Source of the DNA: Echinostoma caproni
Taxonomy: Eukaryota > Platyhelminthes > Trematoda > Plagiorchiida > Echinostomatidae
DNA length: 64,000 bases
Reading direction: 5' to 3'
Assembly: GCA_900618425.1 (NCBI GenBank)
Contig: UZAN01039966.1
Span: 13,787 to 77,786, forward strand
Numbering within the stretch: the first letter of the stretch is position 1; each line of letters starts with the position of its first letter. This document shows positions 50,400-63,288 of this stretch, in pieces. Both the position numbers and the translations under genes were made by a program. The notes under the pieces are model-generated. The model had not been told where the DNA came from. It did no database searches and saw only the letters and a list, made by a program, of their open reading frames with translations.

Positions 50400-50900
50400 A
50401 GTGGTCCCTGACTCGGTTGGACATCCAGGTGTATTGGACGCCTTGGACGTCTAACCCCGTTTAAAAGCCGACCGATTTAATGAACCACACCTTTTCAACT
50501 TCAAGTGTATCAGTTGTAACTTCAAGTGAATCCAACCAATCGCACTCCATCGAAAACCCCGACAAGATGACTGGGGTTTCGGCTGTCAAATGTCACCGAT
50601 TGGACCGGATCTGTCTAAACCCCGTCCAGTCCGAATGAACTCACTCCCCCATGAGTTACCGAGCGAGGTTCAATGTTTCAGGGGTGTGGGTTGAGATGGG
50701 TCGTTCTCTCCCCGCCCCTTACCCCTCCACACACACACACCCGTTCCACCCGAGAACGTTATGTTCGTGATCGTTGATCGGGTGTGCGTCATAGATACTA
50801 ATGAACGAACCCCGAGTTCATTGACCTCTGTCGGTCGAGCAAGGAAGCGAATCACATCAAGATGGGTCGAGAAGTCGGTCACCATGTCCAGACGTGAATT
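50400..50900. promoter_or_regulatory. GC/CpG-enriched island, possible promoter
   Basis: This 500-bp block is visibly richer in G, C and CpG than its flanks, with repeated ACCGATT/CGGT motifs, a (CA)n tract at 50728-50741 and C-rich strings (CCCCGCCCC). No exon is recognised; the 71-codon minus frame (50885-50670) has no family pattern. In AT-rich genomes such patches often mark promoters, but the function here is inferred from composition alone. Confidence 0.2.
50728..50741. repeat. (CA)n microsatellite
   Basis: Seven CA units. Confidence 0.9.
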
Positions 50901-51978
50901 CTGAGCATGATTCTTTGTATGAGTGGAATCAATCTAAGCCCTCGATAACCCAATGAGTAAATTCCATTGAGGCCTAGATTCTCTCGAACAAAACCGATTC
51001 CTCTGAATCAAATGCGATTGCTTACGTATTTCTGACATTGAAACGCACACTTGATGATATAATTAACAATTGTAACAATTTCACAAGTCCCAAATTGAAG
51101 TGCAAGATTGCTGTGCAGCGTGCGCGAATTGTAACAATGGTGAAAGAAGTAACAGCATTTCACCTGAATAAATTTGAACCTGTTCACTAGCTAACAGAAA
51201 TCATATTTTTATCTGTCATTCCTTGGGTGATCAATACATTCAATCCACAATGCCAATGGCAACAATCTGTTACCTGAGGCTTCTCCCTTCGCTACTCAGC
51301 TTCATCGCATAGGTTCTTATCTCTATTGAATCATTACTCAACCCGTCTCATCTTTTCACATACTGGTTACATCTGTGCGATCATTTATAGTTTAATGAAT
51401 GAGACATGTGGTGATATGAATGAGTTGCAATTATCCAGGATCCCACAAGCGATGATAACTCTGTACTGCATGCTCCGTGGGGTAATACGTAGAGGTCGTT
51501 AAAATATTCTACCCACGGTTGTCTAAATACTGAATGTCGAATAAAAGAAGAGGTTCAGTGGCAACGCGGATGCCGCTTTGCATTATATTTCCTGTATGTG
51601 TTACCACGAAAGATTGTGTAAACGACCTGCCTATCATACATATCGAAAGCAGTGACATCTTTTCTACTCTGAACTGAGTTGGGCGGTGGTGTAGACATTT
51701 AACATTAGTACTCAACTTCTCCGTAGTCACCGGCGTCTTCCGGATTATATTCATTCCATTGTGAACCAGTGTAAAAATAGTGCATTTTTTCACAGATACG
51801 TGCCGGTTTTTATTCTAGCGGATTAAGAGGGTTGATTTGTTCGCACGATTACCGAAAACTCAAACTTCAGTCAAACCAAATCTGCTTTGTCATCTTTCGT
51901 TTGGTCAATCATCCCGCTCGGGATAAACTACGTAAACACCAATAATTGAAATACGTTTACGAAAAAGTGGAATCGCTA
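50901..51978. other. Non-coding, nothing recognised
   Basis: Short frames only, including a 94-codon minus frame (51793-51509) without recognisable pattern. Confidence 0.45.
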
Positions 51979-52740
51979 ATATATATATATATATAACACC
52001 AGCTTATAGACAAGCTTGGTGCCAACGCCACAACAATATTAACAATAACAATAACGCAGGGGGGGTGTTGAGATACAGATTATAGGGAAAAAGACGTAAC
52101 TGTCAGAATAGAAGATTACGAATAAGTGGAATAACAACCCCTTTGTGTTTCACCGTACACCGTTTGAAAATTTTTTGTTGTTTGTGGTTTTTACGGGGCT
52201 CGGGATTTCGATGGGCAGACCGTACAGCATTCGCGCCACTGACTTCTATTCTGGGCCATATCTCTCAGCGTCTCTAACCATAGACAATCCTCATCCCTTG
52301 GGCCCCAACTGGAAGGCGGGCTGCATCAACCGAAGCCAAAGCTGAAGCCAGCTTCTTCATGCCTCTAGTTTCCTTGGGCCCCAACCTGGAAGGCGGGCTG
52401 CATCAACTGAAGCGAAAACTGAAGCCAGCTTCTTCATGCATCTAGCCCATGTCATGGGCTGATCGCTGCGTCGCTTTTTTCAACCTTGCGCAGAGAGCAC
52501 GGAAAGGTGGTCAATGAATAGGCGTACGCAATATATGACCAAGCCATCGGAGGCGGTGTAGAGCGATTACTTCTGTTAGAGATCGGCTATTCGCATCCAA
52601 AACACGACGACGGACCTCGCCAATGCTCACCACCAGACACGTTTTCCTTGCTCGGTCATCTGCAACTCGTACGGGGATTCCGTGTCCACGTATCTTTTTG
52701 CTCAGTTTATGCATCATAACACGATCGATGTTGGTTGGCA
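51979..52740 (-). mobile_element. Non-LTR retrotransposon 3' end with internal chimeric duplication, copy B
   Basis: On the minus strand the ORF end reads HKLSKKIRGHGIPVRVADDR, VRRRVLDANSRSLTEVIAL, HRLRWLGHILRTP, with the intact LRWLGHILR signature; it then shifts into the GWGP...W.ETL.DMAQN block. It extends about 130 nt further into the ORF than copy A and shares the same 3' UTR and (TA)n tail (51979-51996). A 76-bp unit is repeated at 52296-52371 and 52372-52447. Stops between segments show it is dead. The 5' end lies near the NNN gap at 52767. Confidence 0.78.
52296..52447. repeat. 76-bp tandem duplication inside LINE copy B
   Basis: Both units start CCTTGGGCCCCAAC. The left unit has GAAGCCAAAGCTGAAG and GCCTCTAG. 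The right unit has GAAGCGAAAACTGAAG and GCATCTAG, the latter identical to the single unit of copy A at 37133-37206. The two units are therefore from two diverged source versions, not a simple slippage product. Confidence 0.85.
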
Positions 52741-53117
52741 ACCAATAATGGTAATTGTGAACTGTGNNNCTGCAACTATTTTAAATTTCGAGCACAAGTT
52801 GTCTAATTCAAACATACTACGTTTGCTTTTTTATCTGTTATTGATTGGGATACCTCAACAAACATAATTTAAAATTCATTCACAGTATACCTTAGTCTGA
52901 GAAAACGGGCATGATAGCGTTAAAACCTAACAAAGAAAACCATGTAAATACATCTCAATAAATATTGCGCTGTTTATATATAAATCAGTATTCAACCATA
53001 AAAAACAAACGTTTCGGGAAAGGGAAAATAACCTTATACGTTTCTGGGGCTAATTTCGTATTGGGATCAGATGATCAGTCATTATTAGGTCATCAGATCG
53101 TTGAGATCGCTCGGACT

Positions 53118-53275
53118 ATGGGGTGTGTCGCGGGTGGGTCAGAGGGGCTTAAGCACCTGCACACAGAGGGAGGTTATGCAGACGAATTCCTACCGCTTCC
53201 ACTGTGACCAGAACACGACATCGAACCTGCCTTGATAATCGACCACGAACCCGATACAGAGGACGAAATGCCTCG
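53118..53275 (+). pseudogene. MGC-initiated frame broken by one TGA, possible first exon
   Basis: An ATG at 53118 (context CGGACTATGGGG) starts MGCVAGGSEGLKHLHTEGGY then ADEFLPLPL, a TGA at 53205-53207, and in the same frame PEHDIEPALIIDHEPDTEDE then MPR. A donor-like CCTCG|GTAACA lies at 53275/53276. Glycine at position 2 and cysteine at 3 are the pattern of dual myristoylated/palmitoylated membrane proteins. The acidic continuation past the stop keeps coding character, suggesting a recent stop, an assembly error or a polymorphism. The product is not recognised. It lies 1.9 kb upstream of, and on the same strand as, another MGC protein. Confidence 0.3.
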
Positions 53276-53955
53276 GTAACATTCACAGTGTGATTTCTTT
53301 CAACTAGGTGGGGAACCACTGCACCAATGAATGACCAAATTGTTCCTGTATTTAGCCATGCGAGGTGGTGTTCACGGATTCCTTTTTTACGGTTGAATAC
53401 TGCGTCATATTTATTGTAATGTATTTAACATGACTACGAATCACCGAAAACAAGGTTGTTCGCCACGCTTTGTTCTATTTGAACTGTGCTTTGTTGGGCT
53501 GTTTAGACAAAAATCATGTAATTTTTCATCCCAAGTTATATTTCTCACCATGAACTCAGATAAATGATAGGTTTGTTGTGATTTAATACTCATTAGAATA
53601 TACTTGTTTTCAGTCAAATATATTTATCCTTAACTTCTATACTGACGTTATCATTGAGTGTTAGTCACATCCACGTTATCAATCGACCAGTTTGTACCAA
53701 CACTCTTTCATCGTGCCCCTGTACCTCTCGTCTAAATAAAAATCACGTTGCGATAACTTTCATTGTACACAAGGAAAATGAATACAACTTGAACAANNNT
53801 TTCTCTATTACATTAGTCTCACGAATCTATCCACCTAATTTTGAATCAAACCCCGGGTAACAATAACGCTTAATACCCTCCAGAGTACCCAAAACTGTTA
53901 CCCATGACTGTTTCACTTTGATCAAACACCATATATCACAACTCATGTTTACGAA

Positions 53956-53978
53956 GTTGTTGTTGTTGTTGTTGTTGT
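53956..53978. repeat. (GTT)n microsatellite
   Basis: Seven to eight trinucleotide units. Confidence 0.95.
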
Positions 53979-54320
53979 AACAACTCGCCCCGTTCATCCT
54001 AGCACTAACCTCCAGTTTTCTTATTCCGAAATCGATTGCAACATTTACTTCCAACTGCATGCACACCTATGGTTAATATTTGCCTGCTCCTAATCGATCC
54101 ACTGATCAATCCAGCACAGGTTTTATGAACTTGAAACACTGAAATATTTGTATTTTGTTGACGGGTCTTTGGGAGTGCTGTTGTTTCCGAAATGCGAAAA
54201 TGCCGTCACGAATGGACCATTTAGCACACCAGTATGCCCAAGGTCGAATAATTGATTTAGGTTTACTACTAAGCAGGTTACACTAACTCTTACATTGATC
54301 ACTTTGAATAGTATTCGTCA

Positions 54321-54352
54321 TTTATATATAATACAATATATATAATATAATA
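54321..54352. repeat. (TA)-rich imperfect microsatellite
   Basis: TATATA with interspersed AA/CA interruptions. Confidence 0.8.
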
Positions 54353-55214
54353 CACAATTAAATAATATCCCCTTTATCCAACATAGAGGTCTAAACGTAG
54401 CAAACACAAATAGATTTTGAGTACTTTTTATCCGGTTTTTAAAGCACAATGTGTTAAGTGCATACACAAAGTAACGCATTTTTTCGTAATAAGTGTGACA
54501 ACATAGTCTGATTTTCTACATGGAGTCACTCAACACAGATCACGCGCTGACGGAAAACGGGCCATTGAAAATGGCGTATCTACTCATTAAGGATTTTGAA
54601 CTTACTATTCATCATCTGGTTCTGTTGGCTGTACGGTTTTTTTTACACAGCAAAACTACTTCTACATTTTGGAATCACTTCTTCTCAAATGCCGATTGTC
54701 TGGTTCCTTTTGATGCACAATCAGATTCTGTGAAAATTTTGGAGATTTGTCAAAATAATCAATGATCAAATTTTCTCTTCCAGTTTGTTTATTTTGACTA
54801 TCGCGTCGTAGGGAGCATAGTGGTTGGGCATAACCATGATTAACTCATGTATCATGAGATTCTATGTACAATCCGAAATGAATCGTACAACCGCCTCTGT
54901 GATAATGAGATTGCATTTTATGTTTCCGGTTTATTATTCATCAATCCATGACACCGCTTTCAAGGGCTTATTTCATATACAGTTTTAAACACTCCATAGT
55001 ATGAATCAGTTCTATATTGGTTCAAAGGCAAATTAATAACTCAAGACGTTTCTTAATTCCGGGAGAATGGCCAAATCGCAAGTGGCACGTGTTTCTTTGC
55101 TTTACGCTCCTTTCTGATTCAAACTGTGCAGTCGGTCGATATTGATCGATCAATCCGGAAACACCAGTACCAGACTGGTCCACTACTTCAACATCGTTGA
55201 ATGACCCATTAAGA

Positions 55215-55622
55215 ATGGGTTGTGGTCTGACTAAACCGGCTGTCTCATTGCCAAGCACAAGCACCACAGACTCGGATAATCATCACTCACCGATTGACGA
55301 AAACGTCAAACCGATTGCCGAAGTGACAGAGCTACAACCGTCTGTCGATGAGACGAGGGAACCGGAACGGGTCAGATCAATCACACCAAAAAGTGCTGCG
55401 TCTGGTGAAAAATCATCCGGAGCCAGTGATTCGGAAGCGAATGAGGAACAGGACTATCCGATACGTATTACCACTAAAGCGGATACTGATTCACCGACTA
55501 ATCAGAATGTGATAGCGACAGAATCGAAGAAAGGATTTGTCGCATTCGATATCCCATTGGACGGATCACAAGCAACCATTTTAGATAATGTGCTCAAAAA
55601 ACCTTTACCCAAACGACTCCGA
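55215..55622 (+). CDS. Stathmin-like gene, exon 1 (residues 1-136)
   Basis: The ATG at 55215 (context AAGAATGGG) was chosen over the TTG at 55197 that opens the frame, because it gives the MGCG lipidation signal. The donor is CTCCGA|GTAGGA. The frame runs past the donor to a TGA at 55641-55643, which the splice removes. Confidence 0.75.
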
Positions 55623-58600
55623 GTAGGAATGCATTTTATTTGAAAGAAAATGAAATGAAATTTGGTTAATCTGTTGCAGCATTTAGAACCGTTAGGTCAT
55701 GCGCCTCAGATCACCACAGAAATGTTAATGGAAAAGTTGGAAAAAGCGGAAGAGAAAAGACAAAAGGTGAGTCTACGGTGAACTCTTTCACTTCGAAATG
55801 TATAAACACATCGAAGAAAACCATGTGAAAACCCATCTCACTGAGACCTGGTAAGGGGGTTTGGTAAAATAATAAAACTGCTCTGTACATGGAGAATCCC
55901 ACTAAATAGTTGCTCTCATAAAACAAGTAGTCGAGTTGGAGTGTTTCCAAAACGAGCCATAAACCTGGAAGTTGCTGCTGAGATGAGCGAAACGCGAGGC
56001 CCGCAAAGATTAGTTGTGTCATAGCGTGTAAAGGTAATAATGAATGACGATTGGACAGACTTTCCAGTGGCCGTGTGGCTAGCATGCTTGCGTTCTGCTT
56101 GTGAGTTCTCGAGTCCAAACCCCATTTGGGTCAAATAATTCTTACTGATGGTGAGATGCGATCAAGTCTAAGAAGCTGTCTAGTACTTTCTAGCTTTTCA
56201 GTTCACTTTTAATTTGTTCTGTATGTGGAGAAAACCAGCAGAAAAAGGAAAAAATGAAAAGTACACTGTCACAGACTAATTTGTGCTTCGCCGTCACATT
56301 TTTTCCCATGTGTTATTCATTCTTTGATTTTGCATCTGGCAAATGGCTTGGGAAAAGCATTTAATATTAGTTGTTTTTCATTATCAGTGTATTTGGGTCT
56401 TGCAGCTATAACAACACCTTAATCACACTTTATTCAATCGAAACCTGAGATCAATGTGTTAATTGGCCAAATGCAATCTTCCGTCATTATGCTCTGTCAG
56501 CAACCACCTCTTGCATCTGTTTATCGGCTTGTATTAGAGAATGTCAAAATCCTACAGACAGTATCAACAAGAGGGTTACTCGTTTGTATAGTAAAACTTA
56601 GGTTTCAATTATTTGCCTGCGTACTGTGATTAAACCCAGATAAGTGCGATCCTGAAGCCAGACATGTAATTAAAAGTTCAAAACAATTTTTTCTGTGATC
56701 GTAAATACTCAACAGTTAAAAACAAATAGGAAAACTGTGAATTGAATCACTGATGTCTTTGACAACCGAATTCGTCGTAGATAGCTGAAAAATAGCCATT
56801 AGGATGATGTCTACCCCTGCTGCCCTATTCTGCCCTCGGAGGAAAAACAATCAATACTGGAACAAATACAGTTTGTTATTCTTTCATTGAATAGATATGG
56901 ACACACTGACATACTGTCTACTTTTTTTATTTATTGGGAATGAAACGAACCCCTGACGAACAAACAATAAACGTATATTGCCCAATTGATCTAGTCCCAA
57001 ATGAGATATCATCGAAACTGAGCTTCACCGATCCCGGGAACAGCAGTCAACCAAATAAAAAGAGATCTCATGTATTGAAAAGAACGCAACCGGGTCAAAA
57101 CAAAAATCAGTCGGTTACGGAGAGGGAAGGGTATCTGAAAAACTTTTGTCTCTTTAATTTTTAGGATTCCAAACATGCAGAGCTGTATTTCATCCACTGC
57201 CTGACTCAATGTTATATTTTGCAAATGAGTACATATTCACTGAAATTGAATTAAATCGAGAACAACTATTGGTGTGATTTCTTGTTCAGGGATATTGTGC
57301 CCAGTTCATATTCTATAGCAATTTCAAATAAATTATCATAGATCAATAGAAGCCATGACTATTTAAACTATATTGGGATTCATGCGAGGGGACATCACAG
57401 CGTGATATGGATGAGTGAAGATGAGCGTGACATTTGTGCGTCGAACAAACGCTATCAGTGGTAAACCCTGCGAGAGACAGCAAATAAAACTGGAACACGT
57501 AGTAACAGAATGCAAATGAAACTGAACTGGTCGATACACATAAAATAGGACGTGATTGGCTGACCGTCTTTTCGACTCTGAGATCACTGAACTGTTTAAT
57601 TAGCACGATATTTGATATCCTTATCCATATTTATTTTGTGAGAGAATTCATCTCAAATCTGTAAGAGCACATTACGAATTAGTCCATAGACACAGGAAAC
57701 CATGACACGGACACGCTACTTCCAATCAATCTCTTCTTGGAAGGCAGAGATTTAGTGCCAGCGGAATCCTTCAAGTCATTCACGTGATGCAGTGAATTAC
57801 AGTGGGGCGACTGAGATTGATTACAACTCAGCAAGCAGTGTGCACAATGTATTAACACTGAGTGCGTAGCTTGATGGATGTGAAATTTTAAAACAACGAT
57901 AACTGATTAAGGTACATGTTCTCATCCTTTAAATAACTCACAATGCACTGGCACTATTCTTTTGCATCCAATACAACAGCCTTTATAGCACGATCCTTCG
58001 AAACTCGGGGTGTGTAGTAATTCAACCCCGATATTCATTCTGAGTAACGGATTACAATCTAGATGTTCTATATTCAGCCTCTCCCCAATTTTTCGTTGGT
58101 GTCATTTGAACACGGTTTTCCTAGATTTGTCAGTTCCCTCGCTCCCACGCACCTCGTTCCCCTCATCATCCCGCCGCATACACACCCAAATCTTTTGCAT
58201 TAGATACTGTGTGCGAACAAAGACCAAATTACGTGCTATCCACTACGGATAAGTGACTTTTTATGAAAAGAACAACATTTGTGACGGTAATCTGGTGGCA
58301 AATGAAGCTTTGTTAGTTGAACCCAGGTGAGTTCTTGATCCTGGTAGATTACTGCATTCGTTTACTTCGACCAAACTGCGTACTATAAGTTATTCCCAAC
58401 AGCAAGACATGTAGATGGGAAACGTTATTGGTGTTCGCACGAAAGGCTAACTGCAAAAAATATTCGGCCGTGTAACACTGTTGAGATCGTTCAGACAAAC
58501 AGACAAAGATTTATGAATAAAAGCATATCAAATTCATTTTGAAATGTACACGGAGAGCTCTCAAAGTCGGAAGCTAATTTGTTGTACTTTCCACGAAGTT

Positions 58601-61600
58601 TTTCATTTTCGTTGTTGAACGAAAATAAATTCTGAAGTATAAACCGTGAAAAAGAGGGTTTCAAGTGAACATTCGTCCGTCTGATAATACAGCGCACAAA
58701 TAAAACATTGTCTCACACACGTGAGTCCAAACTGGGAATAAAATGTGGAATGTGGTCAATATTTTGCACTGATAACATGCCAAGAACCGAATTATTTAAC
58801 ACTCAGATACAATGCAGCTCTTTCAGTTATTTCGTTTCATCTGGTCGCTGGCATTCTCATCTTGAGGTAATGAATCACAGAAGTGTATAGCAATAAATAA
58901 GACGAAAGTACCATTCGTTTTAAAAACCAATACTGAAGTTTAACAATCAATCGGGTAAACGAATGAGATTTTTATTCACTTCGGTACTAATAGTATCTTC
59001 CAAAAAAATCTTGCATTCGTTTTCTCTAATCTAGGCGCCTACCTGCATAAATGATCAGAAAGAAGAATGAGTGAGTGGGTGAGAGTGAATGAGTGATTTA
59101 CTGAGTCAGTCAGTCACTCAGTCAGTCAGTCATTCAGTGATAGCAGATCACGCTTTGACATTATCTTAAGGCAATCTGAAAATGGTTAATATCATCCACC
59201 AAACGTAGAAATCTCAAACTATCAGTTGTACTCTACCTTTAGGAGTGGATGATACTACCGAATAAAGTCCCAACAAATAATTGAAATTATCCTATATAAA
59301 CATATTTAAGACTCGAAGCAATCCTATCTTGCTAGGTGTGATCAGCAATAAGAAATCACTGACCCATCTGAAGAATAAATCAGAGCGTTTCCGTACGGAA
59401 CATGTTTTATGTTAACAAGACCATCATGTAGATCTTCAACCCATTTCACTCTTTGTATACGTGATCTTTTGCAAGCTTCCTGCAAACAGTTTTCCTCGAC
59501 CGGGTTTAACACTATCAACTAACGATACGTTGTCAGTCCGAGACTCGTCACACCGAGCATAATTACCTTTGATTAGAAATGATTTTCTTCTTGGAAGGAG
59601 AAGTTACAACTTAAAACTCTGGTCATCATTCCACACTGCTCCATATCATCTCTACCATCTCGGTAACGAAATGTGCTCAGACACCACAGATTCGTGGTTA
59701 ACACCCCGAATCATACAAAAACTGCTATTATTATTATGTTTAGTTTTCCCTTATTAACCAACGTTTCCTTCAATTCGTTTATGTGTTCCAGTATCACATA
59801 CATATATTTTGTCTTGTACCCGATTCGTCAACAATTTTTGCTATTTGCCCATAAACATCCACGGAATTTCCGGTACACAAGAGCATTCAGAAAGTACCTA
59901 CTCAATTGTGTACCAGAATATCTCGAACAGAACTTCGCTGACCAAACCTCAAAGTGTGATTTATCAAGCTCATACAAATCAGGCAGTATTGAAAGGAATT
60001 CTATATGTAACGTCAGGTTGAATAGCATGCTGGAACTTGTCTAACCCTGCCTACAATTATCTTCATTTGCATTTGGGCCTTGGGCAATTGTGTAGAAATC
60101 CCCAAACAGAACTCGCCGATCGGATAAGTTTGTCAGGAATAATGTATTCACTGTTTTCAGCTCTAAACTGATTATACGATATTCCCAAATGCGTCAATTT
60201 TACGCAACTAGTTTTTGTTGAACGAAAAAAAGTTCGTCGAAATAGAACAACCACAACTTTCTGGCTATTATTCAAACCTCTCTTATGGGTGGGTTTTTAT
60301 CTCTTAGTTCGTTTTTCTCAACCACATTGTACGAGAGCAATAAACCACAACTGATCAGAAACCAGACACTTATCTGTGCACTCACTTAAGTGGTCCAACA
60401 TTCACTTTGTCTGGTGCTTGAAAGAAGTTTTACGGTTTATATGGAAATAAAATGACCTCCCGGTTTGTCTCGAGGATAGTTCCAGAAGTGGTCTTATGGG
60501 TAACTTGGGACTGGAGAAGATAAGATTTGCAACATAAAGGATCGAATTCGGCAATATAACTAATCAATTCCCAGTTGATTTAGGGTGAATTGTAAACCAT
60601 TATTATCTTAATAATTGCTATTTCAAGTTTCTTGTCACCCAGAAATATGAAGAGTCGTTAAAAATACATTGTAACTAATCGGGATTGTTAATAACCCCAC
60701 AGATCATCAATCATTTTTCTGTTTAGGATAATTTCATTTCAATTAAAAATGCTTCATCACCAAATAGGGATGTCACGGTACCAGGCTCTCATAAACGATG
60801 GCAATGCGCTCGCTTGTGGGGCATGACAAAACTTGATTTGCTGTAAACGCCTGAATATCTCACTAATTTGATCTTGAATCAATAGCTTACTAAACATTTA
60901 CTTTGTTTCCAAACTTTGCAACGTACCGTCACCTTAGTAACAGAACATCTGAAATTGACATATTGAATTGATACAGATAAATCTTATATTGAACAAATTT
61001 TTGTCCAGAAAATTGCTTAGGGAAAAAGGTGAACCCTGGATGAATCGATTAAGACAACAACTCTATCCCAACAGTGTGTAATCACATGCAACAACAGGTT
61101 TGAAATTAAGCTGATTGAGGATAGAACGGGTGACAAACGAAGTGTTCAAGTGAACTAGGACTGTGAGCGAAGAAAAGGGGTGGAATAATGTAATTAACGC
61201 AAACGGCGCCGAGCATATATTGATTGTGTCAATAGATCGGAACAAAGCACTTAATCTCAGACTAGTACTATCGGTCCATCAAAGATGTTGCACATTTGGG
61301 TTAAGGTAGCAAGCACCGTAGAGATACACACTACTCAATAAAATGGATTTTGAACGCAAACACACGAGATTTTTCGTCCGACATAGTTCTCCATGTTGAT
61401 GGCATAATACATTTTTTACTTTATAGATGTCTGTATACGATAGCCATATTTGCAGTGGCTGGTATGGTCTCCTTAGTGTGTTGCTCAGTAACCCTGCGAG
61501 TCACATAGAAGGCCTCGGGTCAACTACCGGTCACAAACGCATGTTCGGACCTAGACAACGTCACAATTACTTAACTTGACCGGTTTCCATACGCCTAGTT

Positions 61601-63252
61601 CCGAGTTTTGGGGACCGGTTCTCTTAGAAGAACAATAAATCCTTGAGTTCATTCTCCAAAGTAGTATATCTAATGTAAATGTTTCACCATTGAACTCGTC
61701 AAAAATGAACAGAAACTGCTAACTTTACTGGTCTCTAGGCATTAAAAGGATATGTGGGAGATTATTATTATATAATTCTCGAGGTATGCTTCATCGAAAA
61801 ATTAACCATTTCCACAAATGAACTAAAATATCCTTTGAAGTACTTAGTTATTTGTGGAACCGTGCATCTGGCGCATTCATTGTATCCAACCGATTCCAAA
61901 TCCTAAATGACAACTGCTCCGATGGTAAGCTTTGGGAGAGAAGTAAACCATGCCGATGGATTGCCGAGGATCGAAAGTTTTCCTCTCTTGGATTCCATGA
62001 TTGGGGTTCTATCCTGGATCACCAGTGAGCTACGTACACTTGCACTGCTGATGATAATGATCAAAGCTGCTGGTGGTCACTGCCGGGATCCGGAGGTTGA
62101 AGTATTTGATTCCCTTCGATCGCTTTTGTATGTCTCTTGACAAATTCAAATGGTATAAGTCGCCTTCGACAAAAATATTTCCTCAGTTGTGTATTTCATT
62201 CGAAGTAGAATGCTTGAGGACAGCAAAGACCGCCTGAATACCGCAGCATATGTTCTCTTTACAAACACACAGTTTTCCCGACATCACCCAAGCTGTCTAA
62301 CGTTGCCAAACACAAACTGAGCCGAGATCAGCAAATACTATGTTTTGTATAGAAACAGTTTTAGAATGCTAATAATGTGAACCACAATCAACTAAGTGGT
62401 GTGACAAGATTGCACGGATCAATAACGAATGCACTAAAAGTTCCCTGGAAAAATCATTATCCTCTTTTTGATTTAGACTGGTCATCCTTCAGATTTCACC
62501 ATCACGCGCAATACTTACTTCATTCAGCGGACGATACACTCAGGAAGCACTATTATTGATTGTTATTATTGATTATCTAAATTATCTATCTAAATTAATA
62601 TCAATTATCCCGCATCACTGCTCACAAATAAGTGTGAGGTGAACGGAAATCCTCGTGGTAATTGTTTATAATTCACTTTTATGGAGACCCCAATAAAACT
62701 GTGAAAATATTGGACAGTTAAATTGTATCCCATTTGAAATTTAACTAACTATCGTTCTGTATCGAAAAGTTGTACAAATACCTTTCTCTGTCTTAAATCA
62801 CAGGCTCTGGCACGCTGGAAAGAACAAGCAGCCCGAAGAAGAGAAATGGCCCAACGTCGGAATGAGCAGTTTGGAGATCACCACACTGCGCATATCGTAA
62901 GTATTCTTTTATTCAGCATGATTAGATCAAGTTCCCTTCAGCTCCATCTGGATTCTGAATAACAGTTGTCTCAGAGGTCGCGCCTAGTTCGTCTGTGTCC
63001 GATTGTTCAAGACGAACGTAATCCATTTTTTCCTTGTATTGACTCGTTTTGACCACTTAAACAGGGTACCTTGTTGCCCGAATTCAGGTTTATGTATATA
63101 TCTGAAAATAAGTAGTACGCGAATGACTGGACAAAATTTCCCTCGAAGCAGACGACCGGTTTCGCGGTTCTTGCCTCTCGTCAGGCATGCGTATCGGGCT
63201 GAAAATGTTGCCTATCCAATAGCCACCCGGTGTTGCAAACAAGGTTGTTGTG

Positions 63253-63288
<36 letters not shown>

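Larger units (their letters stand above)
53276..55214. other. Non-coding; upstream region of the stathmin-like gene
   Basis: It contains a (GTT)n tract (53956-53978), a TA-rich tract (54321-54352) and an unassigned frame 54520-54765 (starts MESLNTDHALTENGPLKMAY). There is an NNN at 53797-53799. The promoter of the gene at 55215 should lie here but no clear TATA or initiator element stands out. Confidence 0.35.
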
